A DNA stretch of 11,544 nt from an uncultured Lachnospiraceae bacterium. Lineage in GTDB: Bacteria > Bacillota > Clostridia > Lachnospirales > Lachnospiraceae. The stretch spans positions 1-11,544 of the forward strand of contig CANCYO010000079.1 of the NCBI GenBank assembly GCA_947382415.1. Direction: 5' to 3'. The position numbers and the translations under genes were made by a program. The first letter of the stretch is position 1. Each line of letters opens with the position of its first letter. Shown here piece after piece: positions 6,865 to 11,544 of this stretch. Under the pieces are notes generated by a model. That model was not told where the DNA came from and searched no databases. It worked only from the letters and a program-made list of their open reading frames with translations.

Positions 6865-8058
6865 ATGGGGGAAGAGCGAAAATACGACTGTTGGCTATAC
6901 AGTGTGCCGGGGATCGGGAACCGTGCCATGGAGAGGCTTTTTACGATTTGTAGTTCTTGCAGCTCCTGCAGCCCTTGCCGTCCGGATGCGGAAGCAGTGT
7001 TTCGCGCAGGGGAGAGTCTGTGGCGGCAGGCGCTCACGGCCAGACAGACAGAACAGATGTTATTGTTTGCAAAACATATATCGCCGGACGGGCTCTGGCG
7101 CCGGTTAATGGAGGATAACATACGTTTTGTAATGCGCGGAGATGCGGAATATCCCGCCAGACTGCGGGATATTCCCGACCCGCCCTATGCGCTTTTTGTC
7201 AAGGGGAAGCTTCCTGCCGGGGATATGCTCTCCGTGGCGGTGGTGGGCGCAAGAGACTGCTCGGAGTATGGGCGGTATGTGGCGGACGGAATAGGCAGAG
7301 CCCTGGGAGCATGCGGGGTGCAGATTGTCAGCGGCATGGCCAGAGGAATTGACGGAATCAGCCAGAATGCAGCGCTGGAAGCGGGAGGCATATCCTTCGG
7401 AGTGCTGGGATGCGGTGTGGACGTCTGCTATCCGGCTTCCAACCGGTCTCTTTACGAGAGGCTTTGTGTGCAGGGGGGTATCCTTTCCGCATATCCGCCG
7501 GGCACGGAGCCCAGACCACAGTATTTTCCGCTTAGAAACCGCATTGTCAGCGGGCTTGCGGATGTGCTGATCGTGGTGGAGGCGCGGGAGAAAAGCGGAA
7601 CGCTCATCACGGTGGATATGGCTTTGGAGCAGGGCAGAGATGTGTATGTCGTGCCCGGGCGTGTGACAGACCGTCTCAGCGACGGATGCAACCGGCTGAT
7701 CAGGCAGGGAGCCGGTGTGTTTTTGTCGCCGGAGGATTTTTTGCGGGAGCTGCGGGAGGGATGGCAGTATGGACAATGCAATGGCGGACGGCGGAGCGGG
7801 CCGGCCATGTCGGAGGAGATTTCCGGGCGGCCGGCACCGCCTGCTCCTGAGTGCCTGGTGCAGCTTGCTCCTGAGTGCCGGGCGGTGTATGATGTTCTGG
7901 AGCTTAGCCCGCTCTCCGTGGAACAGATCGGGGAGAGGCTTGCGGGAGAATACTCGGGCTCTAAGCTGCTGACAGCGCTCATGAGGCTATGCGTAGAGAA
8001 TCTGGCGGTTCAGAAAAGCCCGGGACATTTTTGCCTGAACGGGGACGGACGGGGGTGA
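6865..8058 (+). CDS. dprA: DNA processing protein DprA
   Basis: DprA (397 residues) binds incoming single-stranded DNA in the cytoplasm and loads RecA during transformation. The N-terminal SAM-like region has YSVPGIGNRAM near residues 12-22. The Rossmann-like core holds VAVVGAR (124-130), SGMARGID (156-163), GVLGCGVDVCYP (179-190) and FPLRNRI (221-227), all classic DprA motifs. A Pro-rich linker leads to a winged-helix domain from about 336 to 395. The ATG at 6865 is chosen because GGGGAGG (6851-6857), inside the end of comM, lies 7 bases upstream and the N-terminus then matches the family; the frame is open further upstream but that part overlaps comM. Odd points are a CX2CX2CX2C cluster (Cys29, 32, 35, 38) in the SAM-like region and a near-duplicated 8-residue stretch in the linker. 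No terminator is seen after the stop. Confidence 0.95.
   Translation: MGEERKYDCWLYSVPGIGNRAMERLFTICSSCSSCSPCRPDAEAVFRAGESLWRQALTARQTEQMLLFAKHISPDGLWRRLMEDNIRFVMRGDAEYPARLRDIPDPPYALFVKGKLPAGDMLSVAVVGARDCSEYGRYVADGIGRALGACGVQIVSGMARGIDGISQNAALEAGGISFGVLGCGVDVCYPASNRSLYERLCVQGGILSAYPPGTEPRPQYFPLRNRIVSGLADVLIVVEAREKSGTLITVDMALEQGRDVYVVPGRVTDRLSDGCNRLIRQGAGVFLSPEDFLRELREGWQYGQCNGGRRSGPAMSEEISGRPAPPAPECLVQLAPECRAVYDVLELSPLSVEQIGERLAGEYSGSKLLTALMRLCVENLAVQKSPGHFCLNGDGRG
6949..6978 (+). repeat. 9-base microrepeat encoding Cys cluster in DprA
   Basis: Three 9-base units (TGTAGTTCT, TGCAGCTCC, TGCAGCCCT) followed by TGC encode CSSCSSCSPC at residues 29-38 of DprA. The pattern suggests growth by replication slippage. 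Confidence 0.75.
7842..7879 (+). repeat. Short direct repeat in dprA linker
   Basis: TGCTCCTGAGTGCC occurs at 7842-7855 and again at 7866-7879, a 24-base period that keeps the frame. It duplicates APEC in the linker between the Rossmann and winged-helix domains. Confidence 0.8.
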
Positions 8059-8075
8059 AAGCCTGAAAAATAAAA

Positions 8076-8104
8076 TTGAGAAAAGGATAAAAATGGTGTA
8101 GAAT
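8076..8104 (+). promoter_or_regulatory. Sigma-A-like promoter P1 of ispG-polC
   Basis: TTGAGA (8076-8081) and TAGAAT (8099-8104) have a 17-base spacer. The spacer contains the same 15-mer, AGAAAAGGATAAAAA, as the upstream pfp promoter region. It lies directly after the dprA stop. Confidence 0.65.
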
Positions 8105-8116
8105 AAAAACTGTTGG

Positions 8117-8125
8117 TGATATAAT
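8117..8125 (+). promoter_or_regulatory. Extended -10 promoter P2 of ispG-polC
   Basis: TGATATAAT (8117-8125) is a perfect extended -10 element (TG, one base, TATAAT). The -35 position has only a weak match (TGTAGA at 8097-8102), which extended -10 promoters tolerate. Transcription would begin near 8132. Confidence 0.5.
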
Positions 8126-8143
8126 TGCGGTATTGTAACGCGT

Positions 8144-8159
8144 GGGGCTGTCCGGCCCC
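8144..8159 (+). promoter_or_regulatory. GC hairpin next to the ispG ribosome binding site
   Basis: GGGGC (8144-8148) pairs with GCCCC (8155-8159) around a 6-base loop, ending at the base before GGAGAGGAG (8160-8168). It would lie in the leader of transcripts from both promoters and could affect ribosome access or message stability. There is no T-run, so it is not a terminator. Confidence 0.4.
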
Positions 8160-8175
8160 GGAGAGGAGCAGATTC

Positions 8176-9279
8176 ATGCAGAAGCAATTGATAACGGGGA
8201 CGGATGCCGTGCCTTTCCGGAATTGTACCAGAGTGGTGCAGATCGGGGACAGATGTATCGGCGGCGGCAATCCTGTGCTGATACAGTCCATGACAAATAC
8301 GAGAACGGAGGATGTGGCCGCCACAGTGGCGCAGATTCACGAACTGGAGCGGGCGGGCTGTGAGATCGTCCGCTGTACCGTTCCCACGGCAGAGGCGGCA
8401 AAAGCGCTTGGGGAGATTAAGAAGCAGATCGGCATTCCTCTGGTGGCGGACATTCATTTTGATTACCGCATGGCCATTGCGGCCATGGAGAACGGTGCGG
8501 ACAAGATCCGCATCAATCCCGGCAATATCGGAAGCACAGACCGGGTGAGAGATGTGGTGAATGTGGCGAAGGAGCGTAATATTCCCATCCGGGTGGGAGT
8601 AAACAGCGGTTCGCTGGAAAAGCATCTGGTGGAAAAATACGGCAGGGTGACTGCGGAGGGCATTGTGGAGAGCGCTCTGGATAAAGTACATCTGATTGAG
8701 GATATGGACTATGACAATCTGGTCATCAGTATCAAATCCTCTGATGTGCTCATGTGTGTGGAGGCCCATGAGCGGCTGGCACAGGCGCTCCTTTCAGAGA
8801 AAACGATCTACCCGCTGCATGTCGGCATCACGGAGTCCGGTACGGTGCAGAGCGGTAATATCAAGTCTGCGCTGGGGCTTGGCATGATACTCGGGCAGGG
8901 CATCGGGGACACCATCCGGGTGTCTCTCACGGGCAGTCCCGTGGAGGAGATCAAGTCGGCAAAACTGATCCTGCGCACTCTGGGCCTCAGGAAGGGCGGT
9001 ATCGAGGTGGTTTCCTGTCCCACCTGCGGCAGGACGCAGATCGACCTGATCGGGCTTGCGGGCAAAGTGGAGAAGCTGGTGGAAGACTATCCGCTGGATA
9101 TCAAGGTGGCTGTCATGGGATGCGTTGTGAACGGTCCGGGGGAGGCCCGGGAGGCCGATCTTGGCATTGCAGGGGGCATCGGCGAGGGTCTGTTGATAAA
9201 ACGCGGAGAGATTGTGCGCAAGGTGCCGGAGAGTGAGCTCCTTGCGGCATTGCAGGAAGAGTTGGATAACTGGGTATGA
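8176..9279 (+). CDS. ispG: 4-hydroxy-3-methylbut-2-en-1-yl diphosphate synthase IspG
   Basis: IspG (GcpE) is the cytoplasmic 4Fe-4S enzyme that converts MEcPP to HMBPP in the methylerythritol phosphate route to isoprenoids; flavodoxin or ferredoxin supplies electrons. The protein has 367 residues, the usual length for the short two-domain bacterial form. The N-terminal TIM-barrel part includes LIQSMTNT and ADIHFDYRMA, and GIGDTIRVSLTG precedes the cluster domain. The iron-sulfur ligands are Cys281 and Cys284 (SCPTCGRTQ), Cys316 (GCVVNGPGE) and Glu323, matching the three-Cys/one-Glu set of E. coli IspG. ATG 8176 is chosen because GGAGAGGAG (8160-8168) is 7 bases before it and the N-terminus fits the family; upstream in-frame codons overlap the predicted promoter. 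The stop overlaps the polC start in ATGA. dxr and rseP, common upstream partners in Clostridia, are not in the window; dprA is there instead. Confidence 0.97.
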   Translation: MQKQLITGTDAVPFRNCTRVVQIGDRCIGGGNPVLIQSMTNTRTEDVAATVAQIHELERAGCEIVRCTVPTAEAAKALGEIKKQIGIPLVADIHFDYRMAIAAMENGADKIRINPGNIGSTDRVRDVVNVAKERNIPIRVGVNSGSLEKHLVEKYGRVTAEGIVESALDKVHLIEDMDYDNLVISIKSSDVLMCVEAHERLAQALLSEKTIYPLHVGITESGTVQSGNIKSALGLGMILGQGIGDTIRVSLTGSPVEEIKSAKLILRTLGLRKGGIEVVSCPTCGRTQIDLIGLAGKVEKLVEDYPLDIKVAVMGCVVNGPGEAREADLGIAGGIGEGLLIKRGEIVRKVPESELLAALQEELDNWV

Positions 9280-11544
9280 GCAAACCTTTTTTTGAGGTAT
9301 TTCCCTCATTGAAATTGCATAAGCCGCTGCATGATGTGATGGAGCAGACGGAGGTGGAGCGGGTTGCGGCCACCCGGAGCAGAGAATATCTGCGCATTTA
9401 TCTGTCGGGCAGCCGCCTGATCCAGAAACAGGATGTCCGTGCGGTAGAGCAGGAGATTCTGGGGCAGCTTTTTCCCAATTCGGGGCTGAATGTCAGGATA
9501 TATGAGCATTTTGTGCTTTCTTCCCAGTACAATCCCGAAAAACTGCTGGCAGTCTACCGGGAGAGTATTTTATTGGAACTGCAGGAGTATAATCATATTT
9601 TATATAATGCATTTAAGAATGCGGAGCTGGTTTTTCCCGATGAGCGCACGGTTGTGCTGCGTATGGACGATACGGTTCTGGTGCGAGGGAAAGAGGAGGA
9701 GCTTTTGCGCATTCTGGAGAAAATTCTGGTGGAGCGCTGCGGTTTTTCCGTGTCCGTGAAGGCGGAGTACCGGGAAGTGGAGACCGGCAGATTCGAGCAG
9801 GAGGACGCTTTGCGCCTGAAGCTTCGGGTGAAGGAGATTGCGGAGCGCGCAGGGGCTCAGCCTGCGGAGGATTCGGGAGATCGTTTTGTGGAGACCGGGG
9901 AGGAGAGCGGAACTTTGGCCGGGGCAGACACACCGCAGAAACCGCAGGGAGCAGAGTCCGGTAAGACCCGGCAGAAGCCGCAGGGAACGGAGTTTGGTAA
10001 GGCCCGGCAGAAGCCGTCGCCCAAGGGTACCGACATTTCGGATAACAATCGTTCCGGTTACGGTAAGGCGCTTCGCCGAAGCAGCAATCCCGATGTGGTT
10101 TACGGCCGGGATTTTGAGGAAGAGGCCATGCGCATTGACGAGATCGTGGGCGAGATGGGCGAGGTGGTCATTCGGGGCAGGGTGATCAATCTGGACAAGC
10201 GTTCCATCAAGAACGAGAAAACGATACTCATTTTTGACGTCACAGATTTTACGGATACCATGACGGTGAAACTTTTTGTGCGGGACGATCAGGTGAAGGA
10301 GGTTACGGATCATATTGCCTGCGGCGCCTTTGTTAAAATTAAGGGAATCAGCATGGTGGATAAATTCGACCATGAGCTGACCATCGGTTCCATTACAGGT
10401 ATCAAAAAGATTCCTGATTTTACGGTGAGCCGTGTGGATACCGCGCCCGTGAAGCGGGTGGAGCTGCACTGCCATACCAAGATGAGCGACATGGACGGTG
10501 TTTCCGAAGCGTCTGACATTGTAAAACGCGCGTATAAGTGGGGACATCGCGCCGTGGCTATCACGGATCATGGCGTGGTGCAGAGCTTTACGGACGCCAA
10601 TCATGTGTGGGAGGCCCTCTGGAAGGACGAGAAGTCAAAACGCGCAAAGGAGGGGGACGAGCATCCCGACAAACAGGATTTTTTCAAGATATTATACGGC
10701 GTGGAGGCTTATCTGGTGGACGATTTGAAAGAGATCGTCACCGGGGACAGAGGACAGTCGCTGCAGGCAGACTTTGTTGTCTTCGATATTGAGACCACAG
10801 GTTTCTCTCCGGTTCATAACCGGATTATCGAGATCGGCGCCGTGAAAGTCAGTGGGGGAAAGATGACAGATCGTTTCTCGACATTCGTCAATCCGGATGT
10901 GCCCATTCCCTTTGAGATCGAAAAGCTCACGGGAATACGGGACGACATGGTCATGGAGTATCCGCAGATCGACGTGATCCTGCCCCGGTTTCTGGAGTTT
11001 TGCGCAGACTGTGTTCTGGTGGCCCACAACGCCAATTTTGACATGAGCTTTATCATGGAAAACTGTAGGCGTCTGGGATATCCTGCGGAGTTTACCTATG
11101 TGGACACCATGAATGCCGCCCGGGTGCTTCTGCCTCATCAGGCCAAACATACGCTGGATGCGGTGGCAAAGACGCTGGGTGTCTCGCTGGAAAATCATCA
11201 CCGGGCGGTGGATGACGCGGAGTGTACTACCCATATATTTCTGAGATTCATCAAAATGCTGCAGGAGGAGCACGGGGTTACGGATCTGAACGGGCTCAAC
11301 CGGATGGGAGAGGACAGCGCGGATCTGATACACCGGCTGCCCACTTACCATGCCATCATACTGGCCAAGAATGATATGGGGCGCATCAATCTGTACCGTC
11401 TGGTCAGCGAGTCTCATTTGACGTATTTTAACCGCCATCCCCGCATTCCCAAAAGCCTTGTGGAGAAGTATCGGGAGGGACTGATCCTGGGCAGCGCCTG
11501 CGAGGCGGGGGAGCTCTACCGCGCACTCCTGGACGGACAGTCAG
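9276..11544 (+). CDS. polC: DNA polymerase III PolC-type alpha subunit, 3' truncated
   Basis: PolC is the main replicative polymerase of Bacillota, with built-in 3'-5' proofreading. The first 756 codons are present and open to the window end; a whole PolC has about 1,430-1,500 residues, so the polymerase palm/fingers, second PHP part and C-terminal domains are missing only because the window ends. Domains in order: PolC N-terminal domain (~1-170); a low-complexity linker (~190-270) with a 12-residue repeat; OB fold (~296-376); PHP first half with VELHCHTKMS (395-404) and AITDHGVV; then a DEDDh exonuclease inserted in the PHP domain, with FDIETTGF (503-510), HNANFD (584-589) and HRAVDDAE (642-649). 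All five exonuclease residues (Asp504, Glu506, Asp589, His642, Asp647) are present, so proofreading should work. The start codon overlaps the ispG stop (ATGA) with only a weak ribosome binding site, suggesting translational coupling. Confidence 0.96.
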   Translation, partial: MSKPFFEVFPSLKLHKPLHDVMEQTEVERVAATRSREYLRIYLSGSRLIQKQDVRAVEQEILGQLFPNSGLNVRIYEHFVLSSQYNPEKLLAVYRESILLELQEYNHILYNAFKNAELVFPDERTVVLRMDDTVLVRGKEEELLRILEKILVERCGFSVSVKAEYREVETGRFEQEDALRLKLRVKEIAERAGAQPAEDSGDRFVETGEESGTLAGADTPQKPQGAESGKTRQKPQGTEFGKARQKPSPKGTDISDNNRSGYGKALRRSSNPDVVYGRDFEEEAMRIDEIVGEMGEVVIRGRVINLDKRSIKNEKTILIFDVTDFTDTMTVKLFVRDDQVKEVTDHIACGAFVKIKGISMVDKFDHELTIGSITGIKKIPDFTVSRVDTAPVKRVELHCHTKMSDMDGVSEASDIVKRAYKWGHRAVAITDHGVVQSFTDANHVWEALWKDEKSKRAKEGDEHPDKQDFFKILYGVEAYLVDDLKEIVTGDRGQSLQADFVVFDIETTGFSPVHNRIIEIGAVKVSGGKMTDRFSTFVNPDVPIPFEIEKLTGIRDDMVMEYPQIDVILPRFLEFCADCVLVAHNANFDMSFIMENCRRLGYPAEFTYVDTMNAARVLLPHQAKHTLDAVAKTLGVSLENHHRAVDDAECTTHIFLRFIKMLQEEHGVTDLNGLNRMGEDSADLIHRLPTYHAIILAKNDMGRINLYRLVSESHLTYFNRHPRIPKSLVEKYREGLILGSACEAGELYRALLDGQS
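9930..10016 (+). repeat. 36-base tandem repeat in the polC linker
   Basis: Two full 36-base units (9930-9965 and 9966-10001) and a partial third (10002-10016) encode [T/A]xQKPQGxExGK-like 12-residue repeats at residues 219-247 of PolC. They lie in the variable linker between the N-terminal domain and the OB fold and keep the frame. Confidence 0.85.

Noticed and set aside
6949..6978. Ferredoxin-type 4Fe-4S motif in DprA
   Set aside because: Ferredoxin spacing is CX2CX2CX3CP; here the fourth gap is two residues and no Pro follows the last Cys, and the cysteines come from a 9-base microrepeat.
9930..10016. CRISPR-like or intergenic repeat array
   Set aside because: The units are directly adjacent without spacers, divisible by three, and lie inside the polC frame.
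9600..10604. Reverse-strand open frame of 334 codons opposite polC
   Set aside because: It is a shadow of polC; its Leu-rich repeats only reflect the PolC linker repeat read backwards.

Overview
The window reads as one strand of a moderately GC-rich member of the Bacillota, most likely a Lachnospiraceae/Clostridia gut or anaerobe genome. The evidence is a PolC-type replicative polymerase, a pyrophosphate-type phosphofructokinase, IspG directly followed by PolC, strong purine-rich ribosome binding sites, and sigma-A-like promoters with 17-base spacers. All seven genes lie on the + strand and coding density is high. The first 28 bases are not genome: they match the Illumina TruSeq read-1 adapter, so this is the raw end of an assembly contig.

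Layout: (1) bases 29-1385, the 3' part of a polytopic membrane protein resembling ArnT/PMT (GT39) glycosyltransferases; (2) 1512-2756, PPi-dependent phosphofructokinase with its own, probably tandem, promoters; (3) 2871-3959, an HD-GYP-like protein whose HD pair is intact but whose second metal site and GYP motif are lost; (4) 4006-5061, the type IV pilus retraction ATPase PilT, 46 bases downstream and probably cotranscribed with gene 3; (5) 5062-5326, an intergenic region with three successive hairpins, then a very AT-rich promoter carrying repeated GTAATTT boxes; (6) 5327-6862, comM (YifB family) and 6865-8058, dprA, two bases apart; (7) 8176-9279, ispG behind two promoter-like elements and a GC hairpin, overlapping by ATGA with polC (9276 to the window end, 3' truncated).

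How the genes fit together: pilT, comM and dprA are three parts of one process, DNA uptake by pilus retraction, protection of incoming single strands and loading of RecA (DprA), and branch migration during integration (ComM). The degenerate HD-GYP protein next to pilT may be a regulator or scaffold for the pilus rather than a working c-di-GMP phosphodiesterase; this is inference. The flanking genes are housekeeping: glycolysis (pfp), isoprenoid synthesis (ispG) and replication (polC). I see no tRNA, rRNA, CRISPR array, transposon or phage gene. The competence-like cluster and the degenerate HD-GYP protein are the parts most worth following up; I do not see a clearly new system.
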